64,000 nucleotides of DNA from Bacteroidota bacterium (GCA_013288685.1 JABDBM010000004.1:42502-106501); one strand, 5' to 3'; positions 41,835-52,594 are shown, numbered from the stretch's first letter. Numbers and translations: made by a program. The notes: generated by a model not told the origin, from the letters alone.

Positions 41835-43544
41835 ATGAAATTAAATGTTTTTTTGCTTACGCTGATCATTTCTGCTGTTTTTTCTGTAAATACTTTTGGC
41901 CAGGCCACCAAATTAATAGCCGGGCAAACCGTCGAAAAAAAATTACTAAAAGGAGAAGATCACCTTTATACCTTTTTTCTTAAAAAAGGTGAATATGCAA
42001 CGTTAGTTGTGATGCAAAAAGGTGTGGACCTGGCTGTTGATATCAAAGACCCTTCGGGCAAAAAGCTAAATACGGTAGATTCACCTAACGGCAAACAAGG
42101 TCCCGAGCCAGTGTCAATTGAAGCGTTACAAACCGGGAACTATCAATTGAGCATTTACCCAATGCTGGAACAAACTGGCATGAGCGATGCGGAGAAAACC
42201 AAATGGGCCGAGGAGGATCAGGGCGACTACGCTATTACTGACATTAAAAAACTTACAATAAAAGAATACGAGCAAAAGTTGGCCAAAATAGCAGCAGACA
42301 AAAATGTATTTGCCCAATGGGTAGCCAATAATGCCAACGAAATAAAATCGGTTGATGCCGGTAGCGGTTTTGAAGACCTGCAGGTTTTTAAGTCTGTTTT
42401 AAAAGATGTGCGTGTGGTTGGTTTCGGCGAGGCATCGCACGGCACGAGCGAATTTTTCAGGATGAAACACCGGATGCTGGAATTCCTGGTTAAGGAAATG
42501 GGCTTTACCTCGTTTTATATTGAGGCCAGTATGAGTCGTTGCCGCTATATTAATAATTATGTATTGACCGGAAAAGGCAACCTGGACACGGCAACAGCAA
42601 TACAGGGTTTTGTTACCTGGCGGGTAGAGGAAGTCAAAAACATGATTGGCTGGATGCGTCAATATAATGCATCTGTACCGGACGAAAAGAAAGTGAAGTT
42701 TTATGGATACGATTTGCAGGTAAACGATGCAGGCTGGAAAGAATTAAAGGCCTTTTACAGTACGGTAAACCCCTCGAAATTGCCACACCTCGACAGTTTA
42801 CAAAGCAAATTGGATACCGCCGCAAAAATATCAAACAACACCGAGAGGCGAATGGAAGGTGCTAAGCTTTTTAAAGATGCCTATAAACAGTGTTTAACCC
42901 TAATGGACGACATGGTGCTGAACCAGGGTCAGTACGCCTATATTACGGATAAACAGGTTTACGACGAAAACGAACTAAACATCAGGCTGATTGTGGAGGA
43001 AGTGGAATCGTACCAGGAGGGCTTTAACGACCGGCGCGATTATTACATGGCGCAAAATATTTTATACCTGCTAAATCACGAAAAACCAAATACAAAAGTG
43101 ATGGTTTGGGCACACAACGGCCATATTCAAAAAAAATTGGGCGATGGTTTTGGCAGCATGGGCGGTTATTTGGCAAATACATTGAAAGATAAATATTATG
43201 CCGTTGGCTTTGAATTCTACTCGGGGTCATTCCAAACGCGGAATATGGATATCAATAATAAATCGAAAAACTGGGATGTAATGTCGGTTGGCGAACCGCC
43301 GGCGGAATCATTAGCCTGGTATTTTAATAAAGCAGGTAAAACAAAGTTTTTTATTGATTTCAGGAATACAGGGGCTGATAAAGTGGCGATTTTCCCAAAT
43401 ATGTTTAATATGCACTCCTTCGGGTCTATGAATTCGGCAAAATGGCCGCAAATTTTTCCCGATTTGCTGACAAGTTTTGATGGGATGATTTATATTAAGG
43501 AATCCACGGCTGCGAAGAATTTAACTACGGTTTATTTGAGGTAA
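41835..43544 (+). CDS. erythromycin esterase family protein with signal peptide and N-terminal PPC-like domain
   Basis: VVGFGEASHGTSEFFRMKHRML; KVMVWAHNGHI. Confidence 0.88.
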   Translation: MKLNVFLLTLIISAVFSVNTFGQATKLIAGQTVEKKLLKGEDHLYTFFLKKGEYATLVVMQKGVDLAVDIKDPSGKKLNTVDSPNGKQGPEPVSIEALQTGNYQLSIYPMLEQTGMSDAEKTKWAEEDQGDYAITDIKKLTIKEYEQKLAKIAADKNVFAQWVANNANEIKSVDAGSGFEDLQVFKSVLKDVRVVGFGEASHGTSEFFRMKHRMLEFLVKEMGFTSFYIEASMSRCRYINNYVLTGKGNLDTATAIQGFVTWRVEEVKNMIGWMRQYNASVPDEKKVKFYGYDLQVNDAGWKELKAFYSTVNPSKLPHLDSLQSKLDTAAKISNNTERRMEGAKLFKDAYKQCLTLMDDMVLNQGQYAYITDKQVYDENELNIRLIVEEVESYQEGFNDRRDYYMAQNILYLLNHEKPNTKVMVWAHNGHIQKKLGDGFGSMGGYLANTLKDKYYAVGFEFYSGSFQTRNMDINNKSKNWDVMSVGEPPAESLAWYFNKAGKTKFFIDFRNTGADKVAIFPNMFNMHSFGSMNSAKWPQIFPDLLTSFDGMIYIKESTAAKNLTTVYLR

Positions 43545-43642
43545 ATTGCAATTGGTACTCCGCCAAACTTAGTTTTGAAAACTTCGTAGATTTTACATCC
43601 ACCGCGTTCGCCACCTATTTTATTTCTCTTAGCGCCTTAATT

Positions 43643-43966
43643 TTAGATGGCTTTCTTGCGGAATGAATAATACCAAGCACAAATTATTTGTGGCGGAACA
43701 ATCTTGTAAATGATGTACCATTTAAAGCAAGATTTTTGCCGGTACATTTTTGATTTAGTAGGTATTAAGCTACATTCTTTATATATATGGGGATACTTTT
43801 CAATTTTCGAAAATGCTTTAAAAAAAGCATCGCCAACTTTTATAGCGTTCAGAGGCTGATGATTAATGAACGCTATATAGCCTGTTATTTCATCAATATT
43901 TTTAACAGCATTTTCCGAAAGCCTTATTTGATAAGTTGTAGCAGCTTTTCGCGTTGGTTTGTCCAT
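43643..43966 (-). CDS. RelE/ParE-superfamily toxin
   Basis: YQIRLSENAVKNIDEITGYI...NAIKVGDAFFKAFSKIEKYPHIY; overlaps upstream small gene. Confidence 0.75.
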   Translation of the reverse strand: MDKPTRKAATTYQIRLSENAVKNIDEITGYIAFINHQPLNAIKVGDAFFKAFSKIEKYPHIYKECSLIPTKSKMYRQKSCFKWYIIYKIVPPQIICAWYYSFRKKAI

Positions 43967-44214
43967 TGGCTTTTGGCATCTTCTAAAGAAATAGTTGGCA
44001 TTAATTCAGCCTGTTTAATCCAATTTACAAACTGATGGTTAGTTAATGGACTGCCTGGCAATGCCGGCGACACCATCCCTGCTGATTCAAATTCTTGTAA
44101 ACCATCTTTTTTTAGAAATGCAATAACTTCCATTTCTTCCCCAATAAAATCTTCGGGAACAGCAATGGCAAGATTTACCAAACGAGTTTTGGGTACTATA
44201 ACTTTATGTATCAT
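43924..44214 (-). CDS. antitoxin-like small protein
   Basis: 96-aa ORF overlapping the RelE/ParE-like gene by 43 nt. Confidence 0.6.
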   Translation of the reverse strand: MIHKVIVPKTRLVNLAIAVPEDFIGEEMEVIAFLKKDGLQEFESAGMVSPALPGSPLTNHQFVNWIKQAELMPTISLEDAKSQWTNQREKLLQLIK

Positions 44215-44276
44215 AATGCTAGTATTTCTTCAATGTTTAAAGTTAGCGATAATTAATAAAAGTGTTGCAAAATCAT

Positions 44277-44477
44277 TTACCCAACAATTTCAATTCCAAT
44301 TAATTCATTATTATCAAAATCTAAATATATCGACGGTCCAATATATTTCCCTATCAAGTCATTTAGTGAAATCACCTTATCAGATTGACGAGTACCGGGT
44401 TCGCGACCGTCTAGATAGATATACCCAACGGCAGGATCGCTTTTACTCACTTTCAACAAAATTTTCTTTTTTTCCAT
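44277..44477 (-). CDS. DUF2283-like small protein
   Basis: GYIYLD...SIYLDFDNNELIGIEIVG. Confidence 0.65.
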   Translation of the reverse strand: MEKKKILLKVSKSDPAVGYIYLDGREPGTRQSDKVISLNDLIGKYIGPSIYLDFDNNELIGIEIVG

Positions 44478-44510
44478 ACCAGCAAAGATTTATATTTTAA
44501 ATCGGACACC

Positions 44511-44543
44511 AAACTTACGAAGCTTTAAAAACTTCGTAAGTTT
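44511..44543. repeat. palindrome AAACTTACGAAGCTTTAAAAACTTCGTAAGTTT
   Basis: Same family as 41624-41650. Confidence 0.85.
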
Positions 44544-44562
44544 TTCCCGGCATCGAAGCAAT

Positions 44563-45984
44563 TTATTTCTTTACCGTAAATCCCAGTTTTTTCAACCCAT
44601 CCTGAATCTCCGGACAACCCATAAACAGTTTCCATATCAACCCGCTGCGGTAGTTTTCAATCATTACTACAATAGGGCCCTGGTCAATGGCTAAGTGTGT
44701 TTTGGCGTACCAGTTATGGCTCTCGCTAAAGCCATCCGCAAAGCCGTATGGTCCCCATATTTTATCACCCAAATCATAATAAAAATGTTTTAATGCCTGC
44801 ATGGAATATTCCGGTGTGTAGGGAAATGATGATAAGGCAGCTGTCGGCTGTATTACACCCCGGTCATCCTCGGGGCAATGGGCAACGTAGCCTTTAAAGC
44901 TATCGCCGGCGGTAAGGCCCCAGCAGTTTTCGCCATAACCTTTGAATTTTTTAGGGTTAGCTATACAATAGGCCCGGTTAATGAGCGTATGATTTTTTGT
45001 TTGTTCAGCATAATCAATGCCGTTATCATCTTTCAATCCATTGGGGTTTATCCCCATATAGGTATATTGCTCAAAAAACAACGGACCACCGCCTTCGTAG
45101 TTTCCTAAAGGCAGTTTGTAACCATAATAGGTTTTGCCATTCTTCCAGCCGTTGCCTTTTACCCATGAGTTTTCGTACAACTCCTTTGATATGGGATGGT
45201 TAGGCGATGACGCCGCAACAATATAGGTAATTAGCGCTTCATCATAGCCAAATACCGGGAAGTTCATATCAAAATCGTTAGCAGGGCTCCAATGCCAGTA
45301 CAGGTGCTTGTCGTCGCCTTTGCTGTGCCAGTTCCAATCGGCCGAGCCCCACATATCAGCTACCCTGTTACGGAAATATTTTTCGAGCGGAGTATCCCCG
45401 TTAAAATACTGGCGGGCGGTGAGCAGGCCCATAAAAAGGTAAGATGTTTCTACGATATCGGCGCCGTCATCCAACCTGCCAAAGGGAATGGTTTTGCCGG
45501 TTACGCCGTTCATAAAATGCGGATAAATACCGTGATAGCAGTCAGCTTTTATTAAAAAATCAACAATTTTAACTAATCGTTTTAAGGCTGTGTCGCGGCC
45601 TATCCATCCTCTGTTAACGGCAACAACGGTAGACATAATGCCAAATCCGCTGCCGCCAATGGCGCAGGCCTCCGGGCCAAAAGTGCCCTTGCTAAAGTTA
45701 GGCTGATCATCGGCTTCGTTAATATAATCCCAGTAATAATTTGCCTTTACCGTATTATCCCGCTCGCGGGCTAAACCACTTACCGGATGACCAAAATCCC
45801 AGAAATAACGAAAAGTTTGCCGTTGTACAATATCCAGCAAAACGGAATCCGGGATATTTTTGATGATGCCAACAGGAACTATGGTACTCTTAGCAGCAAT
45901 ATGCGCCTTTTTTACCGGCAACTGGGCAAATAAATTAAAGGCGACCAGCAAAGAAGCCGCCAAAACAGACAAATAACGAAACAT
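44563..45984 (-). CDS. glucoamylase-family (GH144-like) secreted glycoside hydrolase
   Basis: FRYFWDFGHPVSGLARER, GGSGFGIMSTVVAVNRGWI, FGYDEALITYIVAASSP; start placed at MFRYLSVLAASLLVAFNLFAQ. Confidence 0.87.
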   Translation of the reverse strand: MFRYLSVLAASLLVAFNLFAQLPVKKAHIAAKSTIVPVGIIKNIPDSVLLDIVQRQTFRYFWDFGHPVSGLARERDNTVKANYYWDYINEADDQPNFSKGTFGPEACAIGGSGFGIMSTVVAVNRGWIGRDTALKRLVKIVDFLIKADCYHGIYPHFMNGVTGKTIPFGRLDDGADIVETSYLFMGLLTARQYFNGDTPLEKYFRNRVADMWGSADWNWHSKGDDKHLYWHWSPANDFDMNFPVFGYDEALITYIVAASSPNHPISKELYENSWVKGNGWKNGKTYYGYKLPLGNYEGGGPLFFEQYTYMGINPNGLKDDNGIDYAEQTKNHTLINRAYCIANPKKFKGYGENCWGLTAGDSFKGYVAHCPEDDRGVIQPTAALSSFPYTPEYSMQALKHFYYDLGDKIWGPYGFADGFSESHNWYAKTHLAIDQGPIVVMIENYRSGLIWKLFMGCPEIQDGLKKLGFTVKK

Positions 45985-46017
45985 AAGGTACAATAATTGG
46001 GTTGCACAATTATAAGC

Positions 46018-46052
46018 AAAAAGGCCCGCTTCTTTCAAAGCAGGCCCCTTTA
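46018..46052 (-). terminator. possible Rho-independent terminator
   Basis: Imperfect GGCCCGCTT...AAGCAGGCC hairpin flanked by A/T tracts between two minus-strand genes. Confidence 0.5.
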
Positions 46053-46149
46053 TCATTGTTATTTTTTTGATTCCGCCCCCGATAGCATCGGGACGAAATT
46101 CCGACTTCCGAAATAAAAAGCTTTCGCCTTTTACCTTTCGGCTTTCACT

Positions 46150-48117
46150 TTATTTCCCGTTCCACACATTATTTTTCCTGTCAACATCAGGTAACTGATG
46201 ATCAGGATCGAGTTCGATGGATTGAATAGCCGAAGTGGATGGATATTTAAACGTCCAAACCCCATTACGTTGCCAAATGTTAACCGGCAGGTGGATGGTT
46301 TCTACCGTTCCGTTTGCCTGCGTAATTTTTGCATCAACCGGCATCGCCATTTTTTCTTTATTAACAAAAGTGATTAAGGCGCCGTTCGCAGCGTCATCCT
46401 TTACATATTTAACGCCTTGTACAGCCTGATCCAATTTCCAGGTGGTGAAGAACCAGGGTTGGAAAAACCAGTTCAAATCCTCGCCCGAAGCATCGTTCAT
46501 GGCGCGGAAAAAGTCGTAAGGCAGTGGGTGTTTAAATGCCCAGTGTTTAATATACTCGTGGAAAGCATAATCAAACCTGTCCGGACCAAGTACTACGTTG
46601 CGCAGCATATCTAAACCCAAAGCGGTTTTGTTATAATACTGACCATAATCGTTAATAGCCTCAGGAGCTACCATTAACGGGTCCTTTGCCCTGCGCATCA
46701 AGCCGGCAATACCGTTTGCCGCACGGCCTTTAGCATTAAAATATTCGCCGTTGTTAAATTTTTCGGTCGAGTATTCGTTGATAAAAGTGTTGAAACCTTC
46801 GTCCATCCACATGTATTTACGCTCGTTCGAGCCGACGATCATCGGGAACCAGTTGTGCCCAATTTCGTGGGTAACATCGCCAAAAAGGTTGCCATTTTTT
46901 AAGTTGCTCAAGCAAAAAATAGCGCCGGGATATTCCATACCCAATGCCACACCTGATACGTTTACAGCAGAGTTCCATGGATATTCGTAATATTTTTCTG
47001 AATAAATTTCCATACTGCGTTTCAGGTACTCGGTTGAGCGGCCCCATGATTCGTTGCCCGAACTTTCAACCGGATAAGCACTCATCGCAATACCCTTACG
47101 GCCGGATGGGAAGTTAACCTTAGCAGCATCCCAGATAAACGAAGTTGAAGCACCCCAGGCAATATCGCGGGTATTCTCCATTTTAAAATGCCAGGTTAAC
47201 GTGCCTTTAAAAGGATGTGTTGCAGCTTGCCCTACTTCATCAGGATTAATGATCATTACGGTTTTGTCGCTTTTGCGTGCTTCGGCCAACCGGCTTTGCT
47301 GGGTTGCAGAAAGCACCTGTGCGCCGTTTTGCAAATCGCCCGAGCCAACAACTGTCATGTTTGCGGGTGCGGTTATATAGTAATCAAAATCGCCGTATTC
47401 GCAATAAAACTCGCCTAAGCCCATGTAGGGTAAAGTGTTCCAGCCTTCCACGTCGTCATAAACGCACATGCGGGGATACCATTCGGCAATTTCATAAACA
47501 TAGCCATCTTTAAACTTTTTGCGGCCCATCCTGTCGGCGCCATAAAAAGGGATCGAAAAGCTGTAGTTTACTTTTACCTGTATTTTATCGCCTTTACCAC
47601 TCATTGGCGTATTTAAACGCAACTGCATACGGGCATCGGTAATAACAGGATCGGTTTTATAGGTTTGACCTTTGTAGGTTACCGAAACCGATTCGATATG
47701 GTAACCGCCGCGGCTAAAACCTTTAACGTCAAAGCGGTCGCCCCCTATTGGTACGGTAGCTGCTCCGCGCGAATCGGGTTTAAACAGGTTCTGATCTAAT
47801 TGCAGCCATAAATAATCCAAATTATCCGGACTGTTATTGGTATAAGATATAGTTACTTCGCCGGTAATGGTTGTATCTTTTGCATCTTCGTTAAGGCTCG
47901 CTTTAATTAAATAATCAGCGCGGTTTTGCCAGTAATGTTCACCGGGGGTTCCGTTTGCCGAGCGTGTGCCGGCACCGGTAACCGGCCAGGTAATAGGTCC
48001 GAAAACATCAAGGTGGTTATATTGAATAGAATCGGGCGTAGTTTGCGCCGATGCTGTTACAGTGGCAAGGCATAACCCCACGCCGCATAGTAAATAGTTT
48101 AATTTTTTACTGAACAT
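46150..48117 (-). CDS. M1 family metallopeptidase
   Basis: [32 protein letters not shown] (HEXXH-X18-E); GMEYPG. Confidence 0.93.
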   Translation of the reverse strand: MFSKKLNYLLCGVGLCLATVTASAQTTPDSIQYNHLDVFGPITWPVTGAGTRSANGTPGEHYWQNRADYLIKASLNEDAKDTTITGEVTISYTNNSPDNLDYLWLQLDQNLFKPDSRGAATVPIGGDRFDVKGFSRGGYHIESVSVTYKGQTYKTDPVITDARMQLRLNTPMSGKGDKIQVKVNYSFSIPFYGADRMGRKKFKDGYVYEIAEWYPRMCVYDDVEGWNTLPYMGLGEFYCEYGDFDYYITAPANMTVVGSGDLQNGAQVLSATQQSRLAEARKSDKTVMIINPDEVGQAATHPFKGTLTWHFKMENTRDIAWGASTSFIWDAAKVNFPSGRKGIAMSAYPVESSGNESWGRSTEYLKRSMEIYSEKYYEYPWNSAVNVSGVALGMEYPGAIFCLSNLKNGNLFGDVTHEIGHNWFPMIVGSNERKYMWMDEGFNTFINEYSTEKFNNGEYFNAKGRAANGIAGLMRRAKDPLMVAPEAINDYGQYYNKTALGLDMLRNVVLGPDRFDYAFHEYIKHWAFKHPLPYDFFRAMNDASGEDLNWFFQPWFFTTWKLDQAVQGVKYVKDDAANGALITFVNKEKMAMPVDAKITQANGTVETIHLPVNIWQRNGVWTFKYPSTSAIQSIELDPDHQLPDVDRKNNVWNGK

Positions 48118-48265
48118 TTTTTAGTTTTAATATTAAAGAGGGCGAATCTATTGAAAAAATTATGAATTTGATAATTTGTATGATTGATGATACAATGCGG
48201 ATAACTACCGTCAAGTCCTATTTGTAATAACACCCAAATTTCGCATATTTATATTTATGTCCCAG

Positions 48266-48290
48266 TCACCCTTAGAGGGTGATTTTTTTT
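48266..48290 (+). terminator. Rho-independent terminator with no annotated upstream gene
   Basis: TCACCCT-TAG-AGGGTGA followed by T8. Confidence 0.75.
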
Positions 48291-48710
48291 AATATCTACT
48301 GCCATCGCTAATGCGAGTTCTTGCGGTGAAACCAGGTTACTCACCCGCGTAGCGTTCCATTTTTAAATTTCCGGAACACCTTATGCATTATGGAACATGC
48401 TGGTTATCAGGGCATTTATTTTACAAATCGCTAAATTTCCGTAAACATCTGATTATCAATATCTATTTGAACTACATTTCAACACCACCGATGTAATTAT
48501 CTAAAAATCAAGAGTTCCAGGTTTTATCGTCCTGAAAATTTGGTAAGATTGATAATTTTGTGCGTTTTTCTGGTATTGTCGGGGTTGTCACCAACGATCC
48601 GGAATGAGAGTCGGGCCCCCATTTAGATGTTGAGTGAACGGAAAACATTACGCGCGTAAATATTAATTGCTTGACAAATAATGTAAAAGGTAATTTACTA
48701 TTTTTGTAAT

Positions 48711-48914
48711 ATGGAAACAGTGATAATGCACCCCAAAACACAGGATCAATTAGATGCGTTAAAAGCCATAGCTAAAGCATTAAAAGTTTCTTTTGAAACC
48801 GATAAAGGTTCCACTTATGATCCTGTATTTGTAGCAAAAATATTAGCTGGTGAGAAGGCAAAAAATGAAGGCAAAGAGCCGTTGATTGTTGACGTTGACA
48901 ATTTATGGAAATAG
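48711..48914 (+). CDS. antitoxin-like protein (DUF2683-like)
   Basis: METVIMHPKTQDQLDALKAIAKALKVSFE; overlaps YoeB-like toxin gene by 10 nt. Confidence 0.75.
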   Translation: METVIMHPKTQDQLDALKAIAKALKVSFETDKGSTYDPVFVAKILAGEKAKNEGKEPLIVDVDNLWK

Positions 48915-49162
48915 CCTTACACGAAGATGCCAAATTAGACTTCGAATATTGGTCTAAATCGGGGAATAAAGCAATCCAAAAGAAAATTCAACAACTATTT
49001 GTAGATATGAAAGCCCATCCTTTTGAAGGCCTAGGTAAACCAGAACGGCTTAAATACGCACTTTCCGGTAAATGGTCGAGGCGCATTAATGACGAGCATC
49101 GGATTGTTTATGATGTTGAAGGTGACTTTATAAACGTCTATTCTTTAAGGGGGCATTATTAG
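48905..49162 (+). CDS. Txe/YoeB-family toxin
   Basis: FEYWSKSGNKAIQKKIQQLFVDMKAHPFEGLGKPERLKYALSGKWSRRINDEHRIVYDV...SLRGHY. Confidence 0.92.
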   Translation: MEIALHEDAKLDFEYWSKSGNKAIQKKIQQLFVDMKAHPFEGLGKPERLKYALSGKWSRRINDEHRIVYDVEGDFINVYSLRGHY

Positions 49163-49329
49163 CCAATGTTTACTTTGCGTATGTCAATATTGTTGTCTGT
49201 GTTAAGGTTGTCGCCAACAGTCTATTATAGAAGTCAAAAAAAAATTCGGCGGTTGCGATGAAATCGAAACATGTATTTTGTGACAATTGCGGAGTAGGAC
49301 GCTGATGTTAAACCATATTTTATATTGAA

Positions 49330-49740
49330 ATGACGACAACGAGAAAAATATTAATCGGCGCTGTTGGCGTGATTTGTTTTTTTGTTATTACCAATCCATC
49401 TATAAGGTCTTTTAAAGAGCATCAAGGTAAATCAAGCCTTGCCGGGCTTGTCAGAAAATACGACTTCTTTATATTCAGCATATATTATGATCGAGCAAAT
49501 TATTTGGGTATTGCCGGAAACTTTTTTCAAATTAAAGAAAGTGACATAATCGTAAAGACTGACTATTCAAAAACTCATTTGGTGAAAGTGGATTCCCCAG
49601 CTACTCTTGACAGGAATAATAATATGAGTAATGGCATTGATCTTTTCTCTAAAGACTCAACAACTCATTATGTACCTAATGCTAAAATTGATAGTGAACT
49701 TGATGCTTATATAAAAAAACACCCAATCAAAAAGAAATAA
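49330..49740 (+). CDS. hypothetical membrane-anchored protein (DUF4359-like)
   Basis: ILIGAVGVICFFVITNPS N-terminus. Confidence 0.5.
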   Translation: MTTTRKILIGAVGVICFFVITNPSIRSFKEHQGKSSLAGLVRKYDFFIFSIYYDRANYLGIAGNFFQIKESDIIVKTDYSKTHLVKVDSPATLDRNNNMSNGIDLFSKDSTTHYVPNAKIDSELDAYIKKHPIKKK

Positions 49741-49742
49741 CG

Positions 49743-49946
49743 ATGGATGAGCTCGAAGAAAAAATCATATCGCTGCTTAAAGCAAAAAAAGAAAGTGGCG
49801 AAGAGAAAAATCTCACAGAAAATGATTTAAGAGGAATACAGTACGGATGGACCGACAAGGATTCTCCTTTTATTTCAGAAACTATCGCGAGGAAAATATC
49901 ACCCCAAACTCTTAAAGAGGTTTACCATCTGTTCCCGAAAGTATAA
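49743..49946 (+). CDS. hypothetical small protein
   Basis: ORF 2 nt after the preceding stop. Confidence 0.45.
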   Translation: MDELEEKIISLLKAKKESGEEKNLTENDLRGIQYGWTDKDSPFISETIARKISPQTLKEVYHLFPKV

Positions 49947-50283
49947 TAAACCCCTATTTTCATCTTGAATAAATTAAAATACATATCGTCGCTAATAACC
50001 TGTCAGAACCCCTATAACAATGTGTTTTTTCACTTACCGACACAGGGTTCCAAAGCTATCGGCAATGAAGACAAGTGGAATCCACTAATAAAACCTAGCG
50101 GTACGAGTAATCATCTAAGCATTCTCGGTGGACCTTGGTATCCACTGCCATCCTCTAACGCAGCCGTTTCATGCAAAAATTCCCAACGATTCGTTTATTT
50201 ATTTTGTAAAACTTTCCCAAAATCTCATTAGGCTACCTTAAAATGCCTCATTTATCGCCACTTTTGCCTTACAAACACTTACT

Positions 50284-52362
50284 ATGAATCATCTCGCTAA
50301 TTCCACCTCGCCATACTTGCTGCAACACGCCAATAACCCCGTTGACTGGTATCCATGGGGACCCGAAGGTTTGCAAAGAGCCAAAGACGAAAATAAACTG
50401 ATATTGGTTAGCATCGGCTACTCGGCCTGCCACTGGTGCCATGTAATGGAGCACGAAAGCTTTGAGGACGAAAAAGTAGCTGCCGTAATGAACGAATATT
50501 TCATCTGCATCAAAGTTGACCGTGAAGAACGCCCGGATGTTGACCAGGTGTACATGAGCGCTATACAACTCATGAGCGGCCGCGGCGGCTGGCCCTTAAA
50601 CTGCATCTGCCTGCCCGATCAGCGACCCATTTATGGTGGCACTTATTTCCGTAAAAACGAGTGGACCAGCTTGCTTTTTAATCTTGCTGATTTTTACAAA
50701 CAAAAACCCGAAGAGGCTGAAGAATATGCTGCCCGCCTTACCGAAGGCATTCAACAATATGAATCGGTTCCCTTTGTTAAGGAGCAGCCCACGTATACCA
50801 AAAATGACCTGGAACGAATCATCACCGCCTGGAAAGGATATTTTGATAAAAACGAGGGAGGTATGGGCACTGCGCCCAAGTTCCCCATGCCCAATAACTG
50901 GCAATGTTTAATGCGCTATGCCCATTTGGCCAATGACGAAGTTGCAGCAAAAGCAGTAAAGCTAACTCTGCACAAAATGGCATTCGGGGGAATTTATGAT
51001 CATGTTGGCGGCGGCTTTGCGCGGTATTCGGTTGACGGGTTGTGGCATGTGCCGCACTTTGAAAAAATGCTGTATGATAATGCGCAGTTAATTAGCCTGT
51101 ATGCCGAAGCGTATACCTGGAATCCTGATCAGCTATATCAAAAAGTTGTGGATGAGATCATCAGTTTTACCTTGCGGGAACTAACATCGCCTGATTTTGG
51201 ATTTTACTCGGCGCTTGATGCCGACAGTGAAGGCAAGGAAGGCAAGTTTTATATTTTTGCTAAAACCGAAATCGAAGAAATATTAGGCGACGATGCGGAA
51301 GTGTTTTGCATCTATTATCGCATTACCGATGATGGTAACTGGGAGGAAGAACGGTCAAATGTGCTGTTTCGCCGCGAGAGTGATGACAATTTGGCAAAAA
51401 AGTTAGGTTTGCCTGTTGATGAACTATTAGAAAAAGTCGAAACATCCCGCCAAAAAGTATTTGAAGCCCGCAGTCACCGTGTTAGACCGGGGTTAGATAA
51501 TAAGATATTGGCATCGTGGAATGGTTTGATGCTAAAAGGGCTTTGCGATGCCTATCGCGCGTTTAATAAGCCGGAATATTTGGAAGTGGCGCTAAAGAAC
51601 GCCGGGTTTATTTTGGATAACCTGGTGACTTTAGGTGGCAGGTTGAATCGCATATACGCCTCACCTAAATCCTCTCCAAAGGAGAGGACTTTAAACAGCC
51701 CCCCTCTCCTTTGGAGAGGGGTTGGGGGTGAGGCGTTTACCAACCAGGTTGTGGCCTTCCTGGATGATTACGCCAACCTCATCGATGCTTTCATCGCCTT
51801 ATATGAAGTAACCTTTGATGAACAATGGCTTGCACAAGCCAAAAAGCTTAGCAACCAGGCCATCAAACACTATTACAACCAGGAAAACGGCATCTTCTTT
51901 TACACCGCCGAAGATGATGAACAATTAATTGCCAGAAAGTCAGAAATTATGGACGGGGTGATACCAGCTTCTAACTCGGTTATGGCCCGAAATCTTAAAA
52001 AACTGGGCTTATTATTCGATAATGAGCAGTACCTGGAAATATCGGCTCAATTATTGAGAAACATTTTTCCGCATCTGGCGCGATATGGTTCGTCCTATTC
52101 AAACTGGATCATGTTATTAACAGAAGAGGTTTTCGGTACGTACGAAATAGCTATAGCAGGAGAACAGGCTGAAGGCTTCCGCCGGCAAATGGAAAATAAT
52201 TACATCCCCAACAAAATAATGTTGGGCGGTAAAAAAGGAAGTTTACCTTTGCTGCAGGATAAATTTGGCGCTGAAACACAAATATTTATTTGTAAAGATA
52301 AAACTTGCGGGCTGCCTGCTAACACTATTGAAGATGCGTTAAAAGAACTGAACCGGGAGTAG
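50284..52362 (+). CDS. thioredoxin-domain protein (YyaL/DUF255 family)
   Basis: [21 protein letters not shown]...[20 protein letters not shown]; contains in-frame palindromic repeat at 51656-51736. Confidence 0.93.
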   Translation: MNHLANSTSPYLLQHANNPVDWYPWGPEGLQRAKDENKLILVSIGYSACHWCHVMEHESFEDEKVAAVMNEYFICIKVDREERPDVDQVYMSAIQLMSGRGGWPLNCICLPDQRPIYGGTYFRKNEWTSLLFNLADFYKQKPEEAEEYAARLTEGIQQYESVPFVKEQPTYTKNDLERIITAWKGYFDKNEGGMGTAPKFPMPNNWQCLMRYAHLANDEVAAKAVKLTLHKMAFGGIYDHVGGGFARYSVDGLWHVPHFEKMLYDNAQLISLYAEAYTWNPDQLYQKVVDEIISFTLRELTSPDFGFYSALDADSEGKEGKFYIFAKTEIEEILGDDAEVFCIYYRITDDGNWEEERSNVLFRRESDDNLAKKLGLPVDELLEKVETSRQKVFEARSHRVRPGLDNKILASWNGLMLKGLCDAYRAFNKPEYLEVALKNAGFILDNLVTLGGRLNRIYASPKSSPKERTLNSPPLLWRGVGGEAFTNQVVAFLDDYANLIDAFIALYEVTFDEQWLAQAKKLSNQAIKHYYNQENGIFFYTAEDDEQLIARKSEIMDGVIPASNSVMARNLKKLGLLFDNEQYLEISAQLLRNIFPHLARYGSSYSNWIMLLTEEVFGTYEIAIAGEQAEGFRRQMENNYIPNKIMLGGKKGSLPLLQDKFGAETQIFICKDKTCGLPANTIEDALKELNRE
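51656..51736. repeat. 81-bp palindromic element inside the DUF255-family CDS
   Basis: ACGCCTCACC...GGTGAGGCGT termini with two internal CCTCTCC/GGAGAGG hairpins; shorter copy at 5281-5329. Confidence 0.9.
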
Positions 52363-52391
52363 AAAGCCTACTATGCTATCGAACGTCCGCT

Positions 52392-52525
52392 ATGTCATTT
52401 CGAACGAAGTGAGAAAACTTTTGAGACATACAAATCGAACAATGCATAACAAACTATACGGAGCTTGCAATGGATGGCGCTTAAGCAAAGATTGTAAAGT
52501 TTTCTCACTGCGTTCGAAATGACAT
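52392..52525. repeat. 134-bp element with 29-bp terminal inverted repeats
   Basis: ATGTCATTTCGAACGAAGTGAGAAAACTT ... AAGTTTTCTCACTGCGTTCGAAATGACAT (one mismatch). Confidence 0.88.
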
Positions 52526-52594
52526 GGCTTTTTAAATCACTGTAATCAAAAATAATCACTGTAATCCCCATAAATAAAAATAAGAACGATAATA

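Noticed and set aside
48508-48741. 77-aa minus-strand ORF in the gap upstream of the YoeB module
   Set aside because: Overlaps the antitoxin start and has no recognisable motif or initiation context; more likely intergenic.
49965-50231. 88-aa plus-strand ORF before the DUF255 gene
   Set aside because: Composition looks non-coding and no motif is recognisable; cannot be supported.
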